Shown: positions 54,704-64,000 of the stretch, one piece after another
Layout: every line of letters starts with the position of its first letter
How positions within the stretch are numbered: position 1 is the first letter of the stretch
Assembly (NCBI GenBank): GCA_958450365.1
Contig: CAUEEP010000753.1
Location: forward strand, 1 to 64,000
Direction of reading: 5' to 3'
Length of the DNA stretch: 64,000 nucleotides
DNA from: Mesorhabditis belari
Taxonomy: Eukaryota > Nematoda > Chromadorea > Rhabditida > Rhabditidae
Notes under the pieces: model-generated
The model's input: the letters and a program-made list of their open reading frames with translations, nothing else
Database searches by the model: none
What the model was told of the DNA's origin: nothing
Made by a program: the position numbers and the translations under genes

Positions 54704-57700
54704 ATGCGACCATCTGGTGGCCAGAAATCCCTCCGAATCGCCACTTTCGCCTATGATGCGGCGGAGAAAGATGAGCTCGATTTGTTGGTTGGAGACATAC
54801 TTGAGGTGGGATTTAATGGATAAAATGGATAAAATGGATAAAATGGATAAAATGGATACCGTTTAATGGGTACCGTACTATTTTTACTATTTACTACTTT
54901 TATGCATGTACTATTAGGTTGATGCAAAAGTCTTTTTCATTTTTTTCGTACTTCTTTTGAAAAATAACAAAGTCATCAATTAAACTATGGTTTGCTCTAA
55001 ATGAAAAGGGTTTATTGTTCAATTTCCCATCTTTTTAAGTCAATTTGGGTTCACTTTCAAGCAAATTCGAGAGTGAAAACGGGTTTTTCATAAAAATCTA
55101 TAAAAACCTCTATAAAGAAATTGGCTGACTCAATTTCTCTGAAAATCTGAAAAAATATCTAACTTTTTGTGCTCTATCTTTTATTTATTAACATCAAGAT
55201 TGGTTTCCTTAGCTAAAGCGTCTAAAATGCATCATCGAGCAGTCGCCTTTTTTGACTACCCGACTTCAGGCTCTCAAAAAAATCTAGACATAAGACATTT
55301 AAAACTCGTTTTTGCAGACATTTTGCAGAAAAATAATTGGCCTTTCGAATGCAATAAACCGTTGTTCAATTGGTGCATTTGTTACTTTTTAACGGAAGTA
55401 CGAAAAAAATGAAAAAGACTTTTGCATCAACCTAATATTTCTATGTACTATTTCTATGTACTATTTCTATCTACTATTTCTATGTACTATTTCTATGTAC
55501 TATTTCTATCCACTATTTCTATCCACTATTTCTATCCACTATTTCTATGTACTATTTTTTATTCCCAAATGTAGACGAGATCTTCAGCTTTCGAATGATA
55601 TATAACACTCATATACCTTGAGAAAATCTTCGATCGGACGTTCGATATCTTGAGAAAATTTACAAAATAGTAAAAACGCGCATTCATAACAACCCAATAG
55701 ATCGAACGTCCGATCTATTGCATAGAAGCAGTTAGATCAAGCAGCTAGATCGAACGATTTTCTAGATAAGACGTAGCATTATATAGTGTTGCGCTCTATA
55801 AAAAGATGATTTTCTCAAAAATCAAAAGAGTTGAGAGTTTTTCGTTTAGATATTTCAAATCTACGGGCATTTTTTCACTGGATTCATGAGTTTCTGTAAA
55901 TTTAAAACTTCATTCGTTTCAAAAAAGACTTTAGGCTCACGAAAAATGATAGGCGCTGGTGATAGGCTCTCGAAAAATAGCTTGTAATTGGTGATTGCTT
56001 TGAAATTAGTCAAAAATGTGCCAAGCCAAGATAAGCCAAGAGATAATGTAGTCAAGATAAGCCAAGATAAGCCAAGAGATAATGTAGCCAAGATAAGCCA
56101 AGATAAGCCACGAGATAATGTAGCCAAGATAAGCCAAGATAAGCCAAGAGATAATGTAGCCAAGATAAGCTTGCGTTTGCAATAATGGAGCTTAAAAAGC
56201 ACTAGTTTTATATTAATTAACTCTAAGAACGATTTGAAAGAAAAAGCAGAAAGAGAAATGAAGAAAATGACGGAAAATGACGGAAAAGATGACTTTTTAG
56301 AGCAATAAAACTTTTTAGAACAATAAAAGCAATCAAAATTTGTCAAAATTTCAGTTCATCAAAGAAAGCGAAGACGGCTGGGCGATCGGAAAGCGACAAC
56401 GCGATGGGAGAGAAGGATTATTCCCGACGAATTTCGTTGACGATTATAAACAGGGTAAGGTCTCGAAATGCTCAAGAAATGCTCAAGAAATGCTCAAGAA
56501 AACAGCAAAAACCCCATTGAGTTATTGTGTACCACGAATTCTTCAGCCGTTTCCCCGTCAACAACGCGAGAAACGATTTCCACTCATCAAATCGGCTCAA
56601 CCACTTCAGACCTAAACCAAGCGCAAGCACAAGTCACTCGATCGGCAACTGCTGCGAAAAGAATCAGTCAAAGTGAGGAGAGTTGAAAGATAAAAAGATT
56701 GTTAACATAAAAATAGCTAAACTAAAATAACTAAACAAGAACTTTCAGATTTGGATAGTTTTATTGAAAGCGAACTTTTACAGGTGAATCAACCCCGGTA
56801 CCCAACGAGAACACGATCAATGGAAACACTCTACCCCAACCACAACCGACTATCCCAACAACCACAGCAACTCCTCCAAAAACAAGCGATGTTCAAGGTT
56901 TGGATAAAGAACATTTCAATCATTTCAATCATTTCAATGATTTCAATGATTTCAATCAATTCAATGATTTCAATGATTTTATGAATGAAACATTTCAATC
57001 TAGCCAATCTAGCCAATCGCTATTTTGAAATTCTTTATTAAAGATATTTTAATGGTAAAAAACAGAATTTATCTACTCTAATCTACATTAATTTATCTAC
57101 TCTATATTCATCAATACATCAATAACATCCTGCCACTTCCGGCAGAATGTTATCCGTCAACAAATAGATAACATGTCCGTAATATTGGGTTGTCCAGTTA
57201 TGAATGCGCGTTTTCTTTTTCTCAAATTTCTCAAGATATCGAACAGATGTATTTGAGTGTTATATATCATTCGAAAGCTGAAGATCTCCTCTACATTTTG
57301 ATATAAAAAAGCTTTTGAATTTGTTCAGCTTTTGGGTAAATTGACTGCACAGAAGAGGTCGTTTTCGAAAAAACCCCATTCCAGCTGAGCTATTCCTCAA
57401 GTTTTATGGTGTAAAATAACCGCCCAGAAAAGAAAAGAAAAGTAAAGATGCTCCGAGATTGTTATATTTTAAAAAAAACTTGTATTGATATATCTATTGG
57501 CCAAACATCAAACGGTTAACTCAATTTGAGCGGAGTCAAAACTTGATCCAAAGGCACCCTTCCATTTTTTGGCCACCTCTTCTTCTGTGCAGCCAATTTG
57601 CCCAAAAGCTGAACAAATTCAAAAGCTTTTTATATCAAAATGTAGAGGAGATCTTCAGCTTTCGACTGATATATAACACTCAAATACATCTGTTCGATAT

Positions 57701-60700
57701 CTTGAGAAATTTACAAAATAGTAAAAACGCGCATTCATAACTGGACAACCCAATACATCGAGTAGAGAATTTTCTTTCGAAGCTCGTAAAAATCTACTTA
57801 ATAACTTTATAATGATATCCAGATAGCGTAAAAAAACTTGAGTTTTCGAAATTCTTCTATTGGAAAAAAAGTTATGAAGACGAACGGTTTTCAATTGAAC
57901 AACTTTTTTTCCAATAGAAAAATTTTGAAAACTCAAGTTTTTTAAGGCTATCTGGATATCATTATAAAGTTTAATAATAACTTTAATTTACTTATTAGGT
58001 TGGCCGCAAAGTTCTTTCCGTTTTTTGACGCTAGATCTAACTTTTTATTTTACGCATCAAAAGCGCCAAATAAAAAAAACAAAATTTATCTACTCGAAAT
58101 ATTCACCGTCAACATCAATAACATCCTGCCACTTCCGGCAGAATGTTATCCGTCAACAAATAGATTCCGCGGCGGTAAAACTCACGTGGCTTCGAATCGA
58201 GTGAGCGAGTGACAAACTGAGTGAGTGACAAGCGCATTTCCTCGACGTTTTGAAAGATCTTTCCACGGAAATGATGCTCCAGAGACCTGAAAAAATGAGA
58301 ATCGGACGATTCTGGACAAAAAAAATGATAATTGGACGATTCTGGACAAAATACCTGAACCGATGGCGGGTGATAATCGGACGATTCTGGATCACCCGCC
58401 GTACAGCCTCGACAAGCGCACCATCGGACTATCATCCGTTTAGGTATTTTGTCCAGAATCGTCCGATTATCATTTTTTCATGTCTCTGAAGCATCATTTG
58501 CGTGGAAAGATCTTTCAAAGCGTCGAGGAAATGCGCTTGTCACTCACTCAGTGACAAGCCACGTGAGTTTTACCGCCGCGGAATCGATTTGTTGCCAACT
58601 TCGCCAAAAACAAGCGATGTGCAAGGTTTGGACAAAGAACATTTCAATTCAATCATTTTATGAATGAAACATTTCAATCTAGTCAACTAAACACTATTTC
58701 GAAATTCTTTATTAAAGATATTTTGGTGGCCATTTCATTTTCATGGTTGGACATTTAATGTTGCACCAAGATTCACGTAAATATTCTAATAGAAGGAGCC
58801 GACTCTTCTCTTCTTCTAATAGAAGGAGCCGACTTTTCAATTTCCCCTCTAAAACTCTGGCAGGGCGCGCCCCGCCTCTTTATATACGCCTCGCCCCTTT
58901 TTATACGCCCCGCTCCCCTTGCCATTGGCGATCTAACTGTGAACTCAAATATCTTGGTGTTGGGCTGTCCAAAAGCTAGATTGCCAATGGCAAAAGGGGC
59001 GGGCAAAAGCGTATATAAGGGCGCAGCGCCCCTTTTGCCATTGGCAACCTAACTTTAAGTTCAAATAACTCGGTGTTGGGCTGTTCAATTTGAATACTTT
59101 TTGTACGAATCGATAGAGAAAAACTTGGCGCATCGAATGAGACTAAGAACTTATAAATGGAACAACCCAACACCGAGAAATTTGAGTTCAAAGTTGAATT
59201 GCCAATGGCAAAAAGGGCTGGGCGTATATAAAGAGGCGCGGAGACCCCTGCCATTAGCAATTCAACTTCGAGGCGCGGGGCTATAATGTTCCACATTTTG
59301 ATAGACGTCGAATCACATGGGCAAATGAGAAGGCAAATGAGACTTTTTCCAGAAATGGCTCGCGTTCTCTACACATATCAAGCCTCAAACGCGGATGAGA
59401 TCTCACTGTCGAGAGTCGGCCAATTGGTGAAAATCGTTGACAAGGTTTGTGATGGATAAATAGGTGTTTAAGCATACTGGACCGACAACGATAACTGAAT
59501 TATCATATTCCTTTTTCTTCTCTGGCAAAGAGATACCGGATAGCTGAGTGAGCAGCTCAAAGAGATACTGGAAAGAGATAACTCTCGACCTTTTTGCTGC
59601 TCTAACCACTGCACTCAATGGTTAGAGCAGCAAAAAGGTCGAGAGTTCAATCCACTCTCTGGAAATCTTTCTTTTCCATTTCTTACTTTACTTTACTATA
59701 GACAAGGTTGTTTCAAACCCAGGCCAGATCACTTTGAAGACCACTTTGAAGACCAGGCTTTGAAACCATAAAGTCTTAGACATCTCTGATTAGAAGTACG
59801 ATAATTATTAGCTAAATAGCTGAATAGAAGAGCTTTAGAGCAAGCTTTAGAACATGCTTTAGAGCAAGATTTAGAGCTTTAGAGTATGCTTTAGAGCTTT
59901 AGAGCATGCTTTAGAGCTTTAGAACAAGCTTTAGAGCTTTAGAACAAGCTTTAGAGCTTTAGAACAAGCTTTAGAGCTTTAGAAAAAGCTTTGGAGCTTT
60001 GGAACAAGCTTTAGAGCATGCTTTAGAGCTTTAGAGTATGCTTTAGAGCTTTAGAACAAGCTTTAGAGCTTTAGAACAAGCTTTAGAGCTTTAGAACAAG
60101 CTTTAGAGCTTTAGAACAAGCTTTAGAGCATGCTTTAGAGCTTTAGAACAAGCTTTAGAGCTTTAGAACAAGCTTTAGAGCTTTAGAACAAGCTTTAGAG
60201 CTTTAGAACAAGCTTTAGAGCTTTAGAACAAGCTTTAGAGCATACTTTAGAGCTTTAGAGCATGCAAATGAATAGCTATCACAACTGGGTATGGTAGCTG
60301 AGGAGTATGAGCAAATTTTAGAAAGTCGCTTCATGAATACGGAGCTGGAGATACAGTATCTAGGAAAACTTTAGAAAAAAATCCAAAGTCTAAAAGATAT
60401 TTAGCTATTTCTTTTCTTTTTAGAACCCTGACGATCCAGGATGGATGCTTGGTGAGCTGGACGGAAAAAAGGGACTGTTTCCGGAGAATTTCGTTGAAAT
60501 TGTCAAGGTAAAACTTGAAAAAACTTGAAAACTTGCATTTAACTTGCATTTAATTTGCATTTAACTTGCATTTAATTTGCATTTAACTCTTTTATCTAAT
60601 AGCTAATAGCTTTATCTAATAGCTTTACCTAATAGCTTTATCTAATTCCTTTTCTAATTCCTTTTTACTGTCAACCTCTAGAAACGTGGCTTGTCTAGAA

Positions 60701-63700
60701 GTGAAAGGGAGAAGGGAAGTTTCTTTGTTTGCTTTAAATTTACAAAATTTCCCTTATCACTGGCTAATTTTAGCTAGATTTTAGCTTATCGAATTTCGAA
60801 TTTCCAATTTACAGGTCAGCTCATCTCCATCGCAAAAGCCGCCGGCTCGTCTGCCCGGCGGAGCACCGACAACACTGACAATTGCAACGAATTTGACCCC
60901 ACCGATCGTGCCGGCGAAACCACCGAAAAATGTGCTCAGCAGCAGGTGAGACCGACAGCAGGTGTACTGTAGTGATTTGTTCTTCTTAAAAGCTTTTATC
61001 CAGGCTTTAATCCAGGGTGACCAGAAATAACGTTGCGGCCTAATTTAGCCGATTTTTTTTCAAAATCCAAAAAGATTTTGTAACAGAAAGAATTTTTTAT
61101 CAACAACATGATATAAAGAGAGCATAAAATCGACTTTTCTTCAAAGTGGCCATCTTTGGCCATCTTTGGCCATCTTTGGCTCCGATGCAGAGCCTCAAAG
61201 GCTTGATGAAGTTTTCGGCGATGGGCCGCAGCTCGGCCGGGAGTGATTCGATCCCATTTCCTGGTCCAACGATCGCTTAAGAGCCTCCAAACTTTTGTGG
61301 GGTTTTGCACAAGCACTTGCCTCCAAAATTGACCAAACACTGTAGTCCAACGGATTGAGATCGCACGAATACGGAGGCCATTCCTGGGCCGAGATGAAAT
61401 CCGGAAAGTTTGTTCTACGCCAGTCCTGTCCATTCGTCTCTTAAGAGCCTCCAAACTTTTGTGGGGTTTTGCACAAGCCTCCAAAATTGGCACAAGCCCT
61501 TGCCTCCAAAATTGGCCAAAGACTATAGTCCAACGGATTGAGATCGCACGAATACGGAGGCCATTCCTGGGCCCGAGATGAAATCCGATTAGTACAATAT
61601 TAATACAGTACAGGGTGGCTGAAAATTACGTGCGCCAAAGAAAACGCCATAATTTAATTTTCTTTCAAAGAAAATGTGAAAATATTTATTTATATAATAG
61701 TTGTAACAAAAGCATTTAATAATTAAAAGAAATTTTCTAAGTGGCCTCCATCCGCTTTGATACAGGCTTCAATTCGCTTCTTTACAGAATCGACGGTGCG
61801 GCGAAGATAATTTGCATCTAAGTCGTTCCAGATTTTGATCAATTCTCGACGTAAATCATTCAAATTGGTGATTTTCCTATTTCTCAATTTTTCTTCCATA
61901 AAGCCTCGATGCGATCGACGAGTTCTTCATGCCGCTCGTCGCCAGCTGTGCGATTGCGTCCCGACTAGCGCCGAAAGTTTGTCCTACACCAGTCCTGTGT
62001 GGATTTGGCTCGATTAGAAGGAGCGGAGTCTTGTTGGAAGGTCCAAAATCCGTTACCAAAATGCTGTTGAGCCCATGGAAGCAAAACATCCTCAAGAAGC
62101 TTTTTTTGGTACGCATCCTTATTGATTTTTACCGCAGAATCGATGAAAATGAGAGGAGTTTTGCCGGTTGCGCAGATTCCGGCCCATACCATGGCCGATT
62201 TGGGATTTTGTCGGTGTTGAACAATCGCAGAGCTGCCTGGAGAGGACGTTGACCAAATCCGATCGTTTTGGTGGTTATAGCTTTGCTCCACCGAGAAGAG
62301 CTTCTCGTCAGAAAACAGGATTCGCTCCCAGTGTGGAGTTGCGGCCCGCTTGAAAAGCTCTCGACATCTTTTGAGTCGAACTCGTTTGTTGTCGCCGTCG
62401 AGTTGTTGCCCTTGCTTGAGCTTGTAAGGGATTGAGTCCAACGGATTGAGATCGCACGAATAAGGCCATTCCTGGGCCGAGATGAAATCCGATTAATACA
62501 GTATTTAATACCTAAACTTGTAGCAAAACATCTGTCCATCCCTTTTTGCCAATGGCAATTTAAGGTTTTTCTTGTTTTTCTCAGCACCAACCCTTCTAAT
62601 TTCACTATTTTGACTATCGTTCGATGCAGAATAAAATTGCGTGTCGAATGATACCAATCGAACCATTTTAAAACAAAAAAAAATTTGATTTAGATAATAG
62701 ATAATTTCAAGATAATAGATAATTTAAAGTTTAAACAAAAACCCATCAAGGAGACGATCATTTGAACGTCGAAAAACCCGTTCATTCACTCATTCACGTT
62801 CACTGCTTTCCCCTCATTTGCAGCCACACCAGCCAACAGCCACATCAGCCTAATTGACTCGTGGGGATGAGATTAGAGAACTCGATTTTAGCCTCTAGAT
62901 CTTATAGATCATTCAGTAAGGTTAAATCCTTTGGTGGATGCTACTGCCACTATCCAGTTGGATTGTTGGATGCTACTATCCAGTTGGATTAGTGGATGCT
63001 ACTATCCAGTTGGTGGATGCTACTATCCAGTTGGATTGGTGGATGCTACTATCCAGTTGGATTAGTGGATGCTACTATCCAGTTGGTGGATGCTACTATC
63101 CAGTTGGATTGGTGGATGCTACTATCCAGTTGGATTAGTGGATGCTACTATCCAGTTGGATTAGTGGATGCTACTATTCAGTTGGATTAGTGGATGCTAC
63201 TATTCAGTTGGATTAGTGGATGCTACTATTCAGTTGGATTAGTGGATGCTACTATTCAGTTGGATTGGTGGATGCTACTATCCAGTTGGTGGATGCTACT
63301 ATCCAGTTGGATTGTTGGATGCTATTATCCAGTTGGATTAGTGGATGCTACTATCCAGTTGGATTGTTGGATGCTACTATCCAGTTGGTGGATGTTACTA
63401 TCCAGTTGGATTGATGGATGCTACTATCTAGTTGGATTGTTGGATTTTGATGGCATATGTACATATGCTTTTTGCGTACACATGCCATATGTACATATGC
63501 CTTTTTCGCTGAATCTTATGTTGATTCCGAATCTAAAAAGATCGAAAATCTAAAAATAGTGAAAACATTGACTTTTTCTATTAGAATTTCAAAGGTGCCC
63601 TTCTTCGGAAGGGCATATCTCGGCGATAACAGTAAAAGAACGTGCCAAACTATATCCACCAACCCAATAAATACCTTGATTTTATATAGAGGAACTTTAT

Positions 63701-63895
63701 TTATCAAATTCAAGTTTATAGAGTAGAATATCTTCTTATTTTAGCACATCAAACGTTTCGACTGAGCCAATGTTGTGGGCGAGTCAAAGTGTGCCTGGAA
63801 GGCCATCATCGGCGACAACTACAGCCACAAATCAAGCAAGCGGTCGACAAACGAGTGGTGGAGTGAATGCACTGAAGAATCAATTGATGCAACAG
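54704..63895 (+). CDS. Two-SH3 adaptor, CIN85/CD2AP/cindr-like (5' part)
   Basis: CIN85/CD2AP-type adaptors bind Pro-Arg motifs and link receptor endocytosis to cortical actin. Eight exons keep phase: 54704-54805, 56355-56454, 56547-56672, 56784-56897, 59353-59444, 60424-60507, 60815-60945, 63745-63895. They give about 301 residues, and a donor (GTTTGAGTG) shows the gene continues beyond the window. SH3-1 (residues 11-66) has IATFAYDAAEKDELDLLVGD, DGWAIGKR and GLFPTNFV. A Ser/Thr/Asn/Pro-rich linker follows (PQPQPTIPTTTATPPK). SH3-2 (about 149-207) has RVLYTYQASNADEISL, DDPGWMLGELDGKKGLFPEN and FVEIV. Then comes a Pro-rich part (KPPARLPGGAP; PPIVPAKPPK). The ELDGKKGLFPENFV signature fits CIN85/CD2AP SH3 domains, which usually number three, so a third may be absent here or was not seen. 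Introns 1, 4 and 7 hold MITEs, mariner and DD37D relics and satellites. Reading past the exon 4 donor gives a stop at 57026. Confidence 0.85.
54914..55435. mobile_element. TA-flanked MITE in intron 1 (TTAGGTTGATGCAAAAGTC)
   Basis: Perfect-looking terminal repeats of about 41 bp: TTAGGTTGATGCAAAAGTCT to AGACTTTTGCATCAACCTAA. TA lies at 54912-54913 and 55436-55437. 522 bp without intact transposase; mariner-type. Confidence 0.92.
55438..55560. repeat. CTATTTCTATGTA 14-15-bp repeat
   Basis: About eight copies immediately after the MITE, within intron 1. Confidence 0.85.
55568..55697. mobile_element. Truncated mariner-MITE right end
   Basis: Matches the right 130 bp of the MITE at 57185-57753 (AGATCTTCAGCTTTCGAATG, GATATCTTGAGAAAA, AAAAACGCGCATTCATAAC). 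The end lacks CTGG of the terminus. It lies within intron 1. Confidence 0.85.
56022..56170. repeat. AAGATAAGCCAAGAGATAATG repeat
   Basis: Four copies of about 39 bp (GATAAGCCAAGATAAGCC, AAGAGATAATGTAG) in intron 1, close to the exon 2 acceptor. Confidence 0.88.
57080..57170 (-). pseudogene. Mariner C-terminal fragment (short copy)
   Basis: ACATCAATAACATCCTGCC, TTCCGGCAGAATG and TTATCCGTCAACAAATAGAT match 58108-58165, the 3' part of another mariner relic. It lies directly downstream of the retained-intron stop of the SH3 gene. Confidence 0.7.
57185..57753. mobile_element. Mariner-derived MITE (TTGGGTTGTCCAGTTATGA)
   Basis: The terminal 27 bp match the mariner at 14982-16692 (GGTTGTCCAGTTATNAATGCGCG), and inner inverted repeats extend to about 150 bp per side. 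569 bp, TA at both ends. A non-autonomous derivative of that mariner family, in intron 4. Confidence 0.92.
57795..57985. mobile_element. Foldback element
   Basis: The arms ATAATGATATCCAGATAGC, AAAACTTGAGTTTTCGAAAT and TATTGGAAAAAAAGTT pair with their complements around a loop near 57880. About 185 bp; boundaries not exact. Confidence 0.75.
57995..58600 (-). pseudogene. Mariner relic with inverted C-terminal duplication
   Basis: The left terminus TTAGGTTGGCCGCAAAGTTC follows TA. The minus strand at 58120-58290 reads VEEMRLSLTQFVTRSLDSKP, then REFYRRGI, typical of mariner C-termini. From about 58440 to 58600 the same segment returns in the opposite orientation (VEEMRLSL, then PREFYRRGIDLLP on the plus strand). 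Between them are copies of ATCGGACGATTCTGGA. The relic is a partial palindrome and cannot make transposase. Confidence 0.8.
58602..58738 (+). pseudogene. Duplicate of SH3-gene exon 4 end
   Basis: CCAAAAACAAGCGATGTGCA, then AGGTTTGGACAAAGAACATT through ATTCTTTATTAAAGATATTT, repeats 56873-57050 (exon 4 end, donor and downstream) with a few changes and a shortened AATCATTTC run. It begins directly where the mariner duplicate ends. Confidence 0.85.
58845..59290. repeat. Family B units, second cluster
   Basis: Four units in alternating orientation with TTGCCATTGGCGATCTAAC, TTGGTGTTGGGCTGTCC and TTTTGTACGAATCGATAGAG. GTATATAAGGGCGC and GGGCGTATATAAAGAGGCG sit between inverted units, as in 46870-47620. 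Within intron 4. Confidence 0.85.
59560..59655. repeat. Hairpin with tRNA-like right half
   Basis: CTCTCGACCTTTTTGCTGCTC and its complement form a stem of about 30 bp around a short loop (59612-59618). The right half has AATGGTTAGAGCAGC and GAGTTCAATCC at A/B-box-like spacing, so it may be a folded tRNA-derived piece. Intron 5. Confidence 0.6.
59835..60265. repeat. 20-bp satellite (GCTTTAGAGCTTTAGAACAA)
   Basis: About 21 copies with GCATGC variants, filling much of intron 5 of the SH3 gene. Confidence 0.93.
61013..61600 (-). pseudogene. DD37D transposase C-terminal fragments, internally duplicated
   Basis: It starts at CAGGGTGACCAGAAATAACG, a terminus-like sequence. The minus strand carries ISAQEWPPYSCDLNPLDYS (third catalytic Asp region) at about 61400-61330 and again at about 61575-61500, each followed by a KPHKSLEALK-type end. 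A duplication of about 175 bp explains the two copies. In intron 7. Confidence 0.75.
61612..62500 (-). pseudogene. Rearranged DD37D transposon
   Basis: The terminus CAGGGTGGCTGAAAATTACG is at 61616. The minus strand reads LKQGQQLDGDNKRVRLKRCR, ERILFSDEKLFSVEQ (first Asp), FQQDSAPSNRAKSTQDWCRT (second Asp), then jumps to the C-terminal WNDLDANYLRRTVDSVKKRI and ADGGHLEN. The segment with the third Asp is missing here. A stray piece of it (NPLD fused to SIPYKLKQ) sits at the opposite end, near 62440-62490. A mosaic, inactive. Confidence 0.8.
62935..63440. repeat. 26-bp satellite (GGATGCTACTATCCAGTTGG)
   Basis: About 20 copies of GGATGCTACTATCCAGTTGG with an optional ATTAGT/ATTGGT/ATTGTT tail (20- and 26-bp versions) in intron 7. 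Confidence 0.93.
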
Positions 63896-64000
63896 GTTTG
63901 AGTGTACTTTGTGCTATGCTTTTCGAGTGTACTTTGTGCTCGAAACCCACCTTTCTGGTGCACTGGAGTTCTCGTTTTTTTTGCTCCTGTTTCGGTGTTT
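63896..64000. other. Intron 8 start with dispersed motif
   Basis: After the donor at 63896, GAGTGTACTTTGTGCTCGAA and CTGGTGCACTGGAGTTC appear, the motif pair also seen at 51712-51765. Confidence 0.6.

Overview
This window is eukaryotic and almost certainly nematode (rhabditid-like) nuclear DNA. The evidence is a two-exon cuticle collagen with the nematode N-terminal cuticle-collagen block, many introns of about 45-70 bp ending in TTTTAG/TTTCAG, two same-strand genes spaced like a nematode operon with trans-splice-type acceptors just before their ATGs, and a degenerate array of the nematode telomere hexamer TTAGGC. I cannot assign a species.

Layout. Bases 1-26,600 hold no intact host gene that I can support. 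They are tandem arrays (units of 3 to about 30 bp), foldback and TA-flanked transposons, one solo LTR, one tRNA-derived SINE and transposase relics. The gene island is 26.8-39.6 kb: a cuticle collagen (-), a 25-exon EDC4/Ge-1 decapping scaffold (-), a 7-exon ESCRT-II SNF8/VPS22 gene (-) directly upstream of it, and a divergent 8-exon C2H2 zinc-finger gene (+). A doubtful lysine-rich gene (-) lies at about 40 kb. A DD37D transposon interrupted by a SINE and carrying a 0.95-kb CCAAAA array spans 41.3-44.4 kb. From 44.5 to 54.3 kb there are again only satellites, MITEs and foldbacks. From 54.7 kb to the right edge runs one long plus-strand gene for a two-SH3 adaptor of the CIN85/CD2AP/cindr type. 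Its introns are swollen by transposons and arrays, and its 3' end lies outside the window.

How the genes relate. SNF8 (endosomal sorting) and EDC4 (mRNA decapping, P-bodies) have no obvious shared pathway. Their arrangement (stop codon, AATAAA, about 80 nt, TTTTTTCAG, ATG) is that of a nematode polycistronic unit. The SH3 adaptor belongs to a family that acts on endocytosis and the actin cortex.

The most distinctive property is nesting and expansion. Satellites have grown inside transposases, a hAT-like foldback sits in a mariner catalytic domain, a SINE sits in a DD37D transposase, and related repeats recur at distant places. Exon boundaries come from reading frame continuity and splice consensus by eye; nothing was computed or searched.
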